Shown: positions 1 to 10,661, counted from the first letter of the stretch. The stretch is DNA of 64,000 nucleotides from Actinoplanes subtropicus (GCF_000721705.1 NZ_JOJL01000037.1:55620-119619); one strand, 5' to 3'. The notes: a model not told the origin generated them from the sequence alone. Numbers and translations are program-made.

Positions 1-1119
1 GGCGACGAGTACACCAACCTCGCGCTGCTCACCGACGGCCTGCGCGCCGAGCGCGAGCAGGGCATCACGATCGACGTCGCGTACCGGTACTTCGCCACCC
101 CGCGGCGCAAGTTCATCATCGCCGACACCCCCGGGCACATTCAGTACACCCGGAACATGGTCACCGGCGCCTCCACCGCCGACCTGGCGCTGATCCTGGT
201 CGACGCCCGCAAAGGCCTGGTCGAGCAGTCCCGCCGGCACGCGTTCCTGACCAGCCTGCTGCGCGTGCCGCACCTGGTGCTCTGCGTCAACAAGATGGAC
301 CTGGTCGGCTGGGACAAGGCGGTCTACGACAAGATCGCCGACGAGTTCACCTCGTTCGCGGCGAAACTCGAGATCACCGACCTGACGATCATCCCGGTCT
401 CCGCGCTCAACGGCGACAACATCGCCTCCCGCTCGGAGAACAGCCCCTGGTACGAGGGCCCGTCGCTGCTGCACCACCTCGAGCACGTGCACATCGCCTC
501 CGACCGCAACCTGGTCGACGTGCGCTTCCCGGTGCAGTACGTGATCCGCCCGCAGTCCACCACGGTCACCGACTACCGCGGCTACGCCGGCCAGGTCGCC
601 TCCGGCGTGCTCAAGCCGGGCGACGAGGTGATGGTGCTGCCGTCCGGGCTGACCAGCACGATCGCCGGGATCGACACCGCCGACGGCCCGGTCACCGAGG
701 CGTTCCCGCCGATGTCGGTCACCGTCCGGCTGTCCGACGAGATCGACATCTCCCGCGGCGACATGATCTGCCGGCCGCACAACGCGCCGGCCGTCGCCCA
801 GGACATCGAGGCGATGGTCTGCTGGATGGACGAGACCGCCCCGCTGCGGGTCGGCGGGAAATACGCCATCAAGCACACCACCCGGACCGCCCGTACGGTG
901 GTTCGCGGCCTGCAGTACCGGCTCGACGTGAACACCCTGCACCGGGACGACACCGCCGGCGAGCTTCAGCTCAACGAGATCGGCCGGATCCGGCTGCGCA
1001 CCACGGTGCCACTGCTCGCCGACGAGTACCGCCGCAACCGCACCACCGGCGGCTTCATCCTGATCGACGAGAGCACCAACCGCACGGTCGGCGCCGGCAT
1101 GATCATCGAGGCCCAGTAA
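1..1119 (+). CDS. cysN: Sulfate adenylyltransferase large subunit (GTPase), 5' end outside window
   Basis: The reading frame is open from base 1, so the start and the first GTP-binding motif (G1) lie upstream. The visible 372 residues include the switch I region AEREQGITID (about 17-25), G3 DTPGH (42-46) and G4 NKMD (about 97-100), followed by EF-Tu-like domains 2 and 3. CysN is the GTPase that drives CysD to make adenosine-5'-phosphosulfate in sulfate assimilation. EF-Tu and other translation GTPases share the motifs, but the run AEREQGITIDVAYRYF with DTPGHIQYTRNM is typical of CysN/NodQ. No CysC (APS kinase) domain is fused at the C-terminus, which ends shortly after the third domain. It converges on the STAS/ATPase gene with a 5-base gap. 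Confidence 0.95.
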   Translation, partial: GDEYTNLALLTDGLRAEREQGITIDVAYRYFATPRRKFIIADTPGHIQYTRNMVTGASTADLALILVDARKGLVEQSRRHAFLTSLLRVPHLVLCVNKMDLVGWDKAVYDKIADEFTSFAAKLEITDLTIIPVSALNGDNIASRSENSPWYEGPSLLHHLEHVHIASDRNLVDVRFPVQYVIRPQSTTVTDYRGYAGQVASGVLKPGDEVMVLPSGLTSTIAGIDTADGPVTEAFPPMSVTVRLSDEIDISRGDMICRPHNAPAVAQDIEAMVCWMDETAPLRVGGKYAIKHTTRTARTVVRGLQYRLDVNTLHRDDTAGELQLNEIGRIRLRTTVPLLADEYRRNRTTGGFILIDESTNRTVGAGMIIEAQ

Positions 1120-1124
1120 GAGGC

Positions 1125-1940
1125 TCAGCAGTCAGTAGGAGGCGGTTCGGCGAGGCGGCCCTGCACGGTCGCCCAGACCACCTTTCCGGTACGCGTGGGG
1201 AGCCACCCCCATGCGGCCGCGGCGGCCCGTACCGTCCGCATGCCCAGGCCGCGCTCGTCCAGCGGCCGGCCGGGCCGCGGACGGACCGGCTCGAGCAGCC
1301 GCGGCGGCGCGGCCACCCCGTCCGAGACGGTCAGGTGCACGCCGCGGCCGCGCAGGCTGACCTCCACCACGATCGGCGTGCCGGCGTGCTCGACCGCGTT
1401 GGTCACCAGCTCGCTGATCACCAGCCGGCTCCGGTGCATCAGGTCCGGCAGGCCCCACGCCAGGCAGGCGTCGCCGATCAGGATGCGGGCCAGGCTCGGC
1501 GCGTCCGGGTCGGGCGGCAGGGTCACCGACAGCCGCTCGGTCAGCGGCAGCCGGGCGGCGATCGCCACCCGCGCCTGGCGGACCCGCGCGTACACCGGCA
1601 TGAACCGCCGGATGCCGAGCCGCTGCATCTTGTCGGCCAGCGGCAGGTGCGGCGGGATGCACAGCGCCATCTGCACGGCGGGCTCCCGGGCCGCGGCGGC
1701 GCGCTGGGCCGAGATCCAGATCGGCGCGCTCGCGCTGTGCGGATCACGCAGCCCGGTCAGGTCCACGATCAGCGCCTCGGGGTGCTCGGCCAGGCACTTG
1801 TGCAGCTTGGTGGTGACGGCCTGGCCCAGGGAGAGATCCCAGTGGCCGCGGACGGTCACCAGGGCCACCGCGGCGTCCAGGTCGCCCTCGATGCGGACCT
1901 CGCGGTCCTCGCCAGCCGGAAACTCTCCGCTTACGGACAT
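1125..1940 (-). CDS. STAS domain plus HATPase (RsbW-like) regulatory protein
   Basis: A 271-residue soluble protein with two parts. Residues about 15-120 look like an STAS/anti-anti-sigma fold (DAAVALVTVRGHWDLSLG, then EALIVDLTGLRDPHSAS). Residues about 150-265 are a GHKL ATPase of the anti-sigma type, with N box ELVTNAVEHAG and glycine motif RGLGMRTV. Such proteins usually belong to partner-switching control of alternative sigma factors. The STAS part lacks an obvious phosphorylatable DSSG serine: DPHSAS sits at that place. I chose the ATG at 1940 because the open frame upstream of it runs into the divergent LacI gene. Having both STAS and kinase modules in one chain is less common than having them separate, so the partner is not predictable. 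Confidence 0.8.
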   Translation of the reverse strand: MSVSGEFPAGEDREVRIEGDLDAAVALVTVRGHWDLSLGQAVTTKLHKCLAEHPEALIVDLTGLRDPHSASAPIWISAQRAAAAREPAVQMALCIPPHLPLADKMQRLGIRRFMPVYARVRQARVAIAARLPLTERLSVTLPPDPDAPSLARILIGDACLAWGLPDLMHRSRLVISELVTNAVEHAGTPIVVEVSLRGRGVHLTVSDGVAAPPRLLEPVRPRPGRPLDERGLGMRTVRAAAAAWGWLPTRTGKVVWATVQGRLAEPPPTDC

Positions 1941-2012
1941 GCCGTCACGGTAATCGGGTGGCGGCCCCACGGACGGGTGGCTTAGCTCCCCCGGGTGATC
2001 GGCCTTAAGTCC

Positions 2013-2024
2013 TGCAACGTTGTA
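2013..2024. promoter_or_regulatory. LacI-family operator, probable autoregulatory site
   Basis: The 12-mer tgcaacgttgta has a perfect 8-bp palindromic core caacgttg with central CG, the typical form of a LacI/GalR-family operator. It ends 10 bases before the GTG start of the LacI-type gene and lies in the gap shared with the divergent STAS/ATPase gene. It could therefore repress the regulator itself. Assignment to this regulator is inferred from position and form. Confidence 0.6.
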
Positions 2025-2034
2025 AAGTCCTGCC

Positions 2035-3114
2035 GTGCCGCCCGGCCTGAAGGACGTCGCCGCCCGGGCCGGCGTGTCGATCAAGACGGCGTCCAACGTC
2101 GTCAACGGCTACGTGCACGTCGCCCCGGAGACGCGCGCCCGGGTCCAGGCGGCCATCGACGCACTCGGCTATGTGCCCAATCCGGCCGCCCGCCGCCTGC
2201 GCGGTGGGGGTTCGGGCGTGATCGCGCTGGCGGTGCCGGAGCTGCGTTCGCCGTACTTCGCGGAGCTGGCCGGCCACGTGGTGGAGACCGCCGCGCCGCG
2301 CGGCTGGACCGTGCTGATCGAGCAGACCGGCGGCCGGGGGAACCGGGAACGTGATCTGGTCGCCGGGTTGCGCCGGCACGCGATCGACGGCATCGTCCTC
2401 TGCCCGGTCGGCCTGGCCACCGGCGAGCTCACCCGCCGGCACGGCATTCCGGCGGTGCTGCTCGGCGACTGGACCCGTGGGGTCCCGGGTCCTCCGCGCC
2501 GTCCGGAAGACCAGGTGCCGGTCGCAGCGCAGGCCCGGCACGGCCCGGTCGACCATGTGGGGATCGACAGCGCCGCGGCGGCGGCCGAGGCGACCCGGCA
2601 CCTGCTGCGGCTGGGCCGGCGGCGGATCGCGGCCATCGGCGCGTCCGGCCGACCGGACGCGATGCCCCGCCCGCAGCGGCTGGCCGGCTACCGGGCGGCG
2701 CTGGCCGGCGCCGGCCTGGTCCCCGACCCGTTGCTCGCGGTGGCGGTCCGCGGCCAGGGCCGATCGCACGGCGCCGCCGCGATCGAGGAACTGCTCGCCC
2801 GCGGCGCGGATTTCGACGCGGTGTTCTGCTTCACCGACCTGCTGGCGCTGGGGGCGATGCGCGCCCTGTACGAGCACGGCGTCGACGTGCCCGGCGACGT
2901 CGCCGTGATCGGCTTCAGCAACATCGAGGAGGGCCGCTACAGCACGCCCACGCTCAGCACGATCGACCCGGACACCAAGCGGATCGCCGAGATCGCGGTC
3001 GACATGCTCGCCGAGCGCCTGACCGGCAACGCGGCCGCCATCGCACCCCGCGAGATCCGCGTCGAGCACCGGCTCCTCGCCCGGGAGAGCACCCTGGGTC
3101 GGCCCCAGTTATGA
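2035..3114 (+). CDS. LacI/GalR-family transcriptional regulator
   Basis: A 359-residue protein. The N-terminus has the LacI helix-turn-helix (LKDVAARAGVSIKTASNVV) and hinge (NPAARRLR), followed by a periplasmic-binding-like ligand domain (VIALAVPELRSPYFAEL; DAVFCFTDLLALGAMRAL; DVAVIGFSNIEEGRY). The GTG start at 2035 places the helix-turn-helix at the very N-terminus. Residues about 150-180 (GVPGPPRRPEDQVPVAAQ) look like an extra loop compared with the usual fold. The effector is probably a sugar. It sits at the 3' end of the galE-galK operon, in the opposite direction, so control of galactose genes is possible but unproven. Its 3' end overlaps the small gene at 3109 by 6 bases. Confidence 0.9.
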   Translation: MPPGLKDVAARAGVSIKTASNVVNGYVHVAPETRARVQAAIDALGYVPNPAARRLRGGGSGVIALAVPELRSPYFAELAGHVVETAAPRGWTVLIEQTGGRGNRERDLVAGLRRHAIDGIVLCPVGLATGELTRRHGIPAVLLGDWTRGVPGPPRRPEDQVPVAAQARHGPVDHVGIDSAAAAAEATRHLLRLGRRRIAAIGASGRPDAMPRPQRLAGYRAALAGAGLVPDPLLAVAVRGQGRSHGAAAIEELLARGADFDAVFCFTDLLALGAMRALYEHGVDVPGDVAVIGFSNIEEGRYSTPTLSTIDPDTKRIAEIAVDMLAERLTGNAAAIAPREIRVEHRLLARESTLGRPQL

Positions 3115-3315
3115 GGAGGGCTCCTCGTCCTCGTCGTGGTCGGTGGCGTCCTCGATGGCGTGCGTGATGGCGCCGGTCAGGTCGCCGGCCGGGACCGCGA
3201 TGCTCTCGCCGTCGACCTCCTGCGCCGTGCGGTGATCCGGCTCCGGCTCGGGCGCGGTGGCCCCGCCGGCGAAGCCGAACTCGTTGGGCTGGTCGGTTTC
3301 CCGCTCGCTCGTCAT
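3109..3315 (-). CDS. Small acidic hypothetical protein (68 aa)
   Basis: Sixty-eight residues, strongly acidic at the C-terminus (DHDEDEEPSS), with no membrane segment and no motif I recognise. The ATG start at 3315 is 30 bases after the galK stop on the same strand, so it is likely the third gene of galE-galK. Codon use is like that of the neighbours. A function cannot be assigned. The small size and low complexity leave some doubt that it is translated. Confidence 0.5.
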   Translation of the reverse strand: MTSERETDQPNEFGFAGGATAPEPEPDHRTAQEVDGESIAVPAGDLTGAITHAIEDATDHDEDEEPSS

Positions 3316-3345
3316 GAATCCGTGGTTACCCCGGCGGGGGCCGTT

Positions 3346-4472
3346 TCAAAGCCGTGCGGCGCCCTCGCTGGCGACCGCGATCCAGCAGGTCGGGGCGGTA
3401 AAACCGCGGTTGCCGTACGCGTTCTCGACCGCCTCGGTGACGGCCGGCGCGCGGTCGGCGTCGATCAGGGCCAGCACGCAGCCGCCGAAGCCGCCGCCGG
3501 TCATCCGGGCCCCGTAGGCGCCCGCCTCGAGCGCCGCCTCCACCGCCACGTCGATCTGCGGCACGGTGATCTCGAAGTCGTCCCGCATCGACGCGTGCGA
3601 CGCGGTCAGCAGCGGGCCGATCTCGCGCACCCGCCCGCCCTCGAGCAGCGCCACCGTGTCGAGCACCCGCTGGTCCTCGGTGACGATGTGCCGCACGCGG
3701 CGGCGCATCACCTCGTCGTCCAGCCGGTCGAGCGCGTCGGCCAGCCCCGCCAGCGGCACGTCGCGCAGCGCCGGCACGCCCAGGATGCGGGCCGCCTCCT
3801 CGCACGACTTGCGCCGGGCGCCGTACTCGCCGTCGACGTGCTGGTGCGGGGCGTTGCTGTTGATCACGAGGATGGCCAGGCCCTCGGCGGCCAGGTCGAA
3901 CGGGATCTGCTTGATCTCGTACGAGCGGCAGTCCAGGAACAGCGCCCGGCCGGCCCGGCAGCGGATCGACGCGGACTGGTCGAGGATGCCGGTGGGCGCG
4001 CCGACGTAGACGTTCTCGGCCCGCTGGGCCAGTGCCGGGCGCCGCTCGAGCGGCAGTTCCAGGCCGCCCAGGTCGATCAGCGCGGTCAGCACCGACGACT
4101 CGAGGGCGGCCGAGGAGGACAGCCCGGAGCCGACCGGCACCTCGGAGTCGAGCGCTATCCGCGCGCCCGGCACGTCGAAGCCGGCGTCCCGCAGCGCCCA
4201 GACGATGCCGGCCACATACGCCGCCCAGCCGGTCACCTCGCCCGGCTCGGTGGCCCCGAAGGAGATGCCCTCGCCCTCGAAGGTGGAGCAGACCGTCCAC
4301 TCGCCGGCCGGGGCCGGGCCGACCGCGGCGATCGTGCGTTGCGGCAGCGCGAAGGGCAGCACGAAGCCCTCGTTGTAGTCGGTGTGCTCGCCGATCAGGT
4401 TGACCCGGCCGGGCGCCGCCCACAGCCCCGCCGGCTCGGCCCCGAACTCCTTGCGGAACAGGTTCAGCGCGC

Positions 4473-4476
<4 letters not shown>
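3346..4476 (-). CDS. galK: Galactokinase
   Basis: A 376-residue GHMP kinase that phosphorylates galactose to galactose-1-phosphate in the Leloir pathway. Visible are the galactokinase signature [16 protein letters not shown] near the N-terminus, the ATP-binding GHMP motif [15 protein letters not shown] (about 113-127), and the C-terminal MTGGGFGGC motif. The start codon overlaps the galE stop by 4 bases, so the two genes are translationally coupled. Length and motifs are normal for the family. No galT gene lies in the window. Confidence 0.96.
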
Positions 4477-6661
<2,185 letters not shown>

Positions 6662-6667
6662 GCCGAG

Positions 6668-7195
6668 GTGGCCGGGGAGACGACGCGGATCGGGGTGGCG
6701 ATCGACATCCCGGCGCCCTGGGGCGCCCAGCTCACCCAGCGCCGGGCCGACGCCGGTGACCCGCAGGCCGCCTACACCCCGGCGCACGTCACCCTGCTCG
6801 GCCCGACCGAGGTGGCCACCGACGCGCTGCCGGCGATCGAGCGCCACCTGGAGAAGGTGGCCGCCGCCCAGCAGCCGTTCACCATCCATCTGCGCGGGAC
6901 CGGCACCTTCCGGCCGGTCACCGAGGTGGTCTTCGTGACCCTGGCGGTCGGGATCAGCGAGTGCGAGCTGATGGCCGAGGCGATCACCAGCGCCGACGAC
7001 ATCGACCGGGACGCCCGGTTCCCCTACCACCCGCACGTGACGGTCGCCCAGGACGTGCCGGCCGAGCAGCTGGACGCGGTCTTCGACGACCTGGCCGGCT
7101 TCTCCGCGAAGTTCCATGTCACGTCATTCACGCTCTTCTCGCACGGCGGCGAGGGCCCCTGGCGCCCCCGCCGCGACTTCCCCCTGGGTGCCTAA
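6668..7195 (+). CDS. 2H phosphodiesterase / 2'-5' RNA ligase-like protein
   Basis: A 175-residue protein with two HxT/S motifs of the 2H phosphoesterase superfamily: HVTLLG near residue 39 and HVTVAQ near residue 121. These place two catalytic histidines in a LigT-like fold. The family opens cyclic phosphodiesters or 2'-5' linkages in RNA; the substrate here is unknown. The GTG start lies 6 bases after trpS, so co-transcription is likely. The C-terminal FTLFSHGGEGPWRPRRDFPL is the usual final strand of this family. Confidence 0.8.
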   Translation: MAGETTRIGVAIDIPAPWGAQLTQRRADAGDPQAAYTPAHVTLLGPTEVATDALPAIERHLEKVAAAQQPFTIHLRGTGTFRPVTEVVFVTLAVGISECELMAEAITSADDIDRDARFPYHPHVTVAQDVPAEQLDAVFDDLAGFSAKFHVTSFTLFSHGGEGPWRPRRDFPLGA

Positions 7196-7231
7196 GTTTC
7201 CGAAGCTCCGATTTCGGTTACGGTGCGGCCT

Positions 7232-8143
7232 GTGAACCCGATCGACCGCGCCTATGAGGCCGCGGAGAAGCGCATCATGCGGTTGCGGTTCCGGTCGCGG
7301 TATTTCGACCACTTCAGCCGGGCGCTGATCCGGTTCTGGGACGTGCAGGGCGGGCGGCTGGCCGCGGCGATCGCGTACTACGGGTTCTTCGCGATCTTCG
7401 CGCTGCTGCTGATCGGGTACTCGATCTTCGGCATCCTGCTCACCAACAACACCGAGCTGTTCAACATCGTCCGCGACTTCCTCGCCCAGAACCTGCCCTT
7501 CCTCGACGTGCAGGCGATCCTCTCCAGCGGCAAGACCGTGGGCATCGTGGGCATCATCGGCCTTACCTTCACCGGCATCGGCTGGGTCGAGGCGATCCGC
7601 TCCTCGCAGCGGCTCATCTGGCGGGTGCCCGAGCAGCCGGGCTACATCGGCGTACGGCAGACTCTCGACCTGCTCGTGCTGATCGGCCTCATCCTGCTGC
7701 TCGCCGCCTCCCAGCTCGCCGTCTACGGCCTGGAGCTGGTGACCGACTGGCTCGCCGACGGGTTCGTCCAGGGACTGATCGAGTGGGTGCTCACCGTCGC
7801 GGTCAACATGCTGCTCGCTGCGGCCCTGCTCGCCGCCGTGCCCCGGCTGCGGATGACGCTGCGCCGGATCGCCCCGCCGATGCTGCAGGTGGGCATCGGC
7901 ATCACGCTGCTCAACACCGTCGGCAAGTCGTTCGTCGGGCTGGTGCAGCGCAATCCCGCCTACGGCCTGGTCACCTCGGCGGTGGGCGTACTGATCTATC
8001 TCTACGTCTTCAATCAGCTGCTGTTGTTCGGCGCGGCCTGGGCGGCGACCAGTCCGCACGGCCGCGTGGTGGACCTGTCAGCTGACGATAAAACTGCTCC
8101 GGTGGGGCAAAACAGCTGGATTCGGCACAGCCGCCCGGAATGA
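7232..8143 (+). CDS. YihY/BrkB-family inner membrane protein
   Basis: A 303-residue integral membrane protein with about six hydrophobic segments. The first is AAAIAYYGFFAIFALLLIGYSIF, which contains the family's conserved AIAYYxFFxIFPLL-like pattern. Middle segments include GIVGIIGLTFTGIGW and LLVLIGLILLLAASQLAVYG. The family was once annotated as ribonuclease BN, but it is now regarded as membrane proteins of unknown transport role. GTG codons at 7223 and 7232 are possible starts; I prefer 7232 (NPIDRAYEAAEKRIM). The C-terminal tail is short and charged. Confidence 0.85.
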   Translation: MNPIDRAYEAAEKRIMRLRFRSRYFDHFSRALIRFWDVQGGRLAAAIAYYGFFAIFALLLIGYSIFGILLTNNTELFNIVRDFLAQNLPFLDVQAILSSGKTVGIVGIIGLTFTGIGWVEAIRSSQRLIWRVPEQPGYIGVRQTLDLLVLIGLILLLAASQLAVYGLELVTDWLADGFVQGLIEWVLTVAVNMLLAAALLAAVPRLRMTLRRIAPPMLQVGIGITLLNTVGKSFVGLVQRNPAYGLVTSAVGVLIYLYVFNQLLLFGAAWAATSPHGRVVDLSADDKTAPVGQNSWIRHSRPE

Positions 8144-8150
8144 TGTCCCC

Positions 8151-8543
8151 GTGGGCACTCTCGTGACACTGGACCTGCCGGCCGGCTCGCCGGTGGCCGA
8201 CCTCCCCTGGGTCATCACGATCGGGTCGCTGGGCGACGAGGAGGACTGGGAACCGGTCGTCTGCGGCCCCTACGAGCGGGCGCACGCCCTCGCCCTCGCC
8301 CAGGCCGTGGTGGCCGATGAGGACCTCATGGCGGTGGTCGAGCCGCTGCTGCCCCGGCCGGACGCCGAGGCGATCCGCGACGAGATCGAGCTGGCCCGGG
8401 CCGCGGTCGACGAGACCCAGGGCGCCGACGACGGCGTGAGCCTGGATGACTACGAGACCCGGCGGGTACGCCCGGGGCGCGCGCCGACCGAGGCGGAGGT
8501 CCGTGCGGGCTGGGCCCGGATCGCCGCCAAGCTCGCCGGTTAA
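8151..8543 (+). CDS. Hypothetical protein (130 aa)
   Basis: A 130-residue soluble, acidic protein beginning MGTLVTLDLPAGSPVADL, starting 8 bases after the BrkB-family gene and so probably co-transcribed. I recognise no catalytic motif. The middle (YERAHALALAQAVVADEDLMAVVEPLLPR) is helical, and the end (TEAEVRAGWARIAAKLAG) is amphipathic. Its end overlaps the convergent TetR gene by 4 bases. Base composition and codon use match the neighbours, so I take it as a real gene of unknown function. Confidence 0.6.
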   Translation: MGTLVTLDLPAGSPVADLPWVITIGSLGDEEDWEPVVCGPYERAHALALAQAVVADEDLMAVVEPLLPRPDAEAIRDEIELARAAVDETQGADDGVSLDDYETRRVRPGRAPTEAEVRAGWARIAAKLAG

Positions 8544-9136
8544 CGGCGGCTGATCAGCGCGCGGACGCCGGTCATGTAGGTCGCCTTGTCGGGGAGGCCG
8601 GTGAGCATGCGCTGCAGCGCGTACCCGGGGAGCATGCCGTACAGCACGGCCGTGGTCGCGTCGACGTCCGTCTCCGGGGCGAGCTCGCCGTCCTCGACCG
8701 CGTGCACGACCAGGGCCCGTATGCTCGAGCGCAGCGCCTCGTAGCGGTCCTTGACGATGGCGCCGATCGTCGGGTCGATCGTCGCCTCGCTCCACACCTG
8801 CAGCGCGACCGGAAGGAAGCCGCCCGGGCCCAGCTGCTGATCGATGGCCTCCAGCACCACGGACATCGAGTCGGCCAGCGGCAGACGCCGGCCGGCCACC
8901 TCGTCGATGTGCTCCTGAACGGTGCCGACGACGGTGCCCGCGATGGCGACGATGATCTCGTTCTTCGACTTGAAGTACCGGTAGACCGCGCCGACCGACA
9001 GGCCGGCCTCCTGGATCAGATCCTGCATCGACGTGTTGTGCAGGCCCTTGCTCAGGAAACAGACCCGGGCCGCGTCCAGGATCTGCTCGCGGCGGGCGAT
9101 GAGGTGTTCCTCGGAGACGCGTGGCACATCCCTCAT
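8540..9136 (-). CDS. TetR/AcrR-family transcriptional repressor
   Basis: A 198-residue TetR-type regulator. The N-terminal helix-turn-helix reads REQILDAARVCFLSKGLHNTSMQDLIQEAGLSVGAVYRYFKSK (continuous in the protein; shown here as REQILDAARVCF ... LSVGAVYRYFKSK), followed by a variable all-helical ligand domain. It is divergent from the membrane-protein gene at 9205. The 68-base gap holds two palindromes built on GAACG/CGTTC, the typical operator for this family. It therefore probably represses itself and the membrane protein. The inducer is unknown, but the target suggests a toxic small molecule or lipid. Confidence 0.9.
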   Translation of the reverse strand: MRDVPRVSEEHLIARREQILDAARVCFLSKGLHNTSMQDLIQEAGLSVGAVYRYFKSKNEIIVAIAGTVVGTVQEHIDEVAGRRLPLADSMSVVLEAIDQQLGPGGFLPVALQVWSEATIDPTIGAIVKDRYEALRSSIRALVVHAVEDGELAPETDVDATTAVLYGMLPGYALQRMLTGLPDKATYMTGVRALISRR

Positions 9137-9143
9137 GGTAAAC

Positions 9144-9155
9144 GAACGCTCGTTC
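9144..9155. promoter_or_regulatory. TetR-type operator, site 1
   Basis: Inverted repeat with arms gaacg and cgttc separated by two bases, located 8 bases upstream of the TetR start codon. It matches the half-site seen again at 9177-9190, so both are probably bound by the product of the adjacent TetR gene. Confidence 0.65.
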
Positions 9156-9176
9156 TCCTATGCTGACCGATAAAAG

Positions 9177-9190
9177 AACGAGCATTCGTT
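9177..9190. promoter_or_regulatory. TetR-type operator, site 2
   Basis: Inverted repeat with arms aacga and tcgtt separated by gcat, 15 bases before the start of the membrane-protein gene and just upstream of its Shine-Dalgarno taggag. It shares the ACGA/TCGT half-site with 9144-9155; the two centres are about 34 bases apart, close to three helical turns. Confidence 0.6.
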
Positions 9191-9204
9191 TTAGGAGAGT
9201 CGAG

Positions 9205-10179
9205 ATGCACCGCAAGCCGCTGACCTTGGGCGTGCTCATCGCGATCGCGGTGGTCGCCGGGCAGGCCCTGCTCATTCCGCTGTTCGCCGCGCCGGCCGCC
9301 AACCTGGCTCCGCGCGACCTGCCCTTGGCGGTGGCCGGGCCGCCGCAGGTCACCGCCCGGCTCGCGGCCCAGCACCCGGGCGCCTTCAAGATCATCCAGG
9401 TGAGCGCTCCGGCCGCGGCCGACACAAAGATCAAAGACCGTGAGGTGTACGGGGCGATCCTGGTCACCGCAGCCGGGCCGGAGGTGCATGTCGCCTCGGC
9501 CGGCAGCCCGGTGGTGGCCCAATTGCTGACTCAGGCCGCGGCCGGGCTCGGCACGAACACTCCGGTCCGTGACGTCGTGCCGGTCGATCCGGACGACCCG
9601 CGCGGCGCCGGGTTCGGGGCCGGCTTCCTGCCGCTGGCCATCACCAGCCTGCTCGCCGGGGTGCTGGTCTACTTCTTCGTGCCGCGCCGGGGTGCCCGGC
9701 TGACCGCGCTGGTCGCCTTCGGCGCGCTGGCCGGCCTGGCCGGGGTCGCCGTCCAGGTCGAGTGGCTGGGCATCCTGCCCGATCACTACCTGGCCGTCGC
9801 CGGGTCGCTGGCGCTGTTCACGCTGGCCGTCTCGGCGGCGATGACCGGGCTGGCCGCGCTGGTCGGCCGGGAGGGGCTGGCGCTCGGGGCGGTGGCGATG
9901 TTCCTGGTCGGCAACGCGCTCTCCGGCATCGCCGCGGCGCCGGAACTGCTGCCGCGGCCGTGGGGCGCGGTCGGGCAGTGGTTGCCGATCGGGGCCGGCG
10001 GCACGTTGCTGCGCTCGGCCGCCTACTTCGACGGGCACGGCGGGTTCTTCGCGGGGACGGTGCTCACGGCGTACGCCATCGGCGGTTTGCTCTTGGTCTT
10101 GATCGGTCGCAGCCGGATCGTCCGCAAGACAGAATCGGCGCCGGTCGAGGCCACCCCGGAGCTGATCCCGGCGCATTGA
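9205..10179 (+). CDS. YhgE/Pip-like or ABC-2-permease-like membrane protein
   Basis: A 324-residue protein. It has one N-terminal membrane segment (LTLGVLIAIAVVAGQALLIPLF), an external domain of about 110 residues, and five further hydrophobic segments from about residue 145 to 310. This one-plus-five layout with a large first loop is that of ABC-2/YhgE (phage infection protein-like) membrane proteins. No ATPase gene accompanies it. The ATG at 9205 is chosen because it follows the Shine-Dalgarno ggaga and opens directly into the membrane segment. Expression is probably held by the divergent TetR repressor through the two operators just upstream. It could be a drug- or lipid-export component, but the substrate is not known. 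Confidence 0.7.
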   Translation: MHRKPLTLGVLIAIAVVAGQALLIPLFAAPAANLAPRDLPLAVAGPPQVTARLAAQHPGAFKIIQVSAPAAADTKIKDREVYGAILVTAAGPEVHVASAGSPVVAQLLTQAAAGLGTNTPVRDVVPVDPDDPRGAGFGAGFLPLAITSLLAGVLVYFFVPRRGARLTALVAFGALAGLAGVAVQVEWLGILPDHYLAVAGSLALFTLAVSAAMTGLAALVGREGLALGAVAMFLVGNALSGIAAAPELLPRPWGAVGQWLPIGAGGTLLRSAAYFDGHGGFFAGTVLTAYAIGGLLLVLIGRSRIVRKTESAPVEATPELIPAH

Positions 10180-10191
10180 GATAGTTGGCGG

Positions 10192-10464
10192 ATGGTGCTT
10201 TCGAAGCGGTGGGCGGTCTTCCTGGCGGGCGTCGGCGTCTGGACCTGGGTGATCTGGCCCCGGTTCGGGCTGGCGATCTGGAAGGACGACCGCTCCTTCG
10301 TGGATGGGCGGCCCACCTCGTTCCTGGTGGTGCACGCGGTGCTGATCGCCGCCTCGCTGGCGATCGGCACCACCGTCGGCGTCCTCGGTGTACGGGCCGT
10401 TATGGCGAGTCGCCGCCAGACCGAAGAATCGGTGGTTTCTGCCCGTTCCGGGCCGCAAGATTAA
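10192..10464 (+). CDS. SCO4848-family small membrane protein
   Basis: Ninety residues with two membrane segments (AVFLAGVGVWTWVIWP and FLVVHAVLIAASLAIGTTVGVLGV) and a polar C-terminus. The pattern WxVFLxxxGVWxWVIWPRF followed by IWKDxRSF matches my memory of the actinobacterial SCO4848 family of unknown function. It starts 12 bases after the preceding membrane-protein gene, so the two may share a transcript. Nothing in the sequence points to an enzyme. Confidence 0.75.
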   Translation: MVLSKRWAVFLAGVGVWTWVIWPRFGLAIWKDDRSFVDGRPTSFLVVHAVLIAASLAIGTTVGVLGVRAVMASRRQTEESVVSARSGPQD

Positions 10465-10475
10465 CGGCATGTTAC

Positions 10476-10495
10476 GCAATTGACCGGTAAATTGC
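10476..10495. promoter_or_regulatory. Near-perfect 20-bp palindrome upstream of the nucleoside importer
   Basis: Arms gcaatt and aattgc flank a centre gaccggta whose inner six bases accggt are themselves palindromic; 18 of 20 positions obey dyad symmetry. It lies about 165 bases before the BMP lipoprotein start and about 50 bases before a possible -10 hexamer tataac (10546-10551). The form fits a dimeric repressor or activator site for the importer operon. The regulator is unknown. Confidence 0.5.
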
Positions 10496-10661
10496 AGGTC
10501 AGATCGACCTAAACCGACGTTCAAAACGACTGGCGGTTGCGGCCGTATAACGGTGCGCCAACAGTCCGGGTCAAACGCCCGCCGCCGCCCTGGCCTGCGG
10601 CTACGCTCCCCAACTTGAAGACTCACCGACGCGTGTCGGTGTGCGTGGGAAGGAGGGCGTC

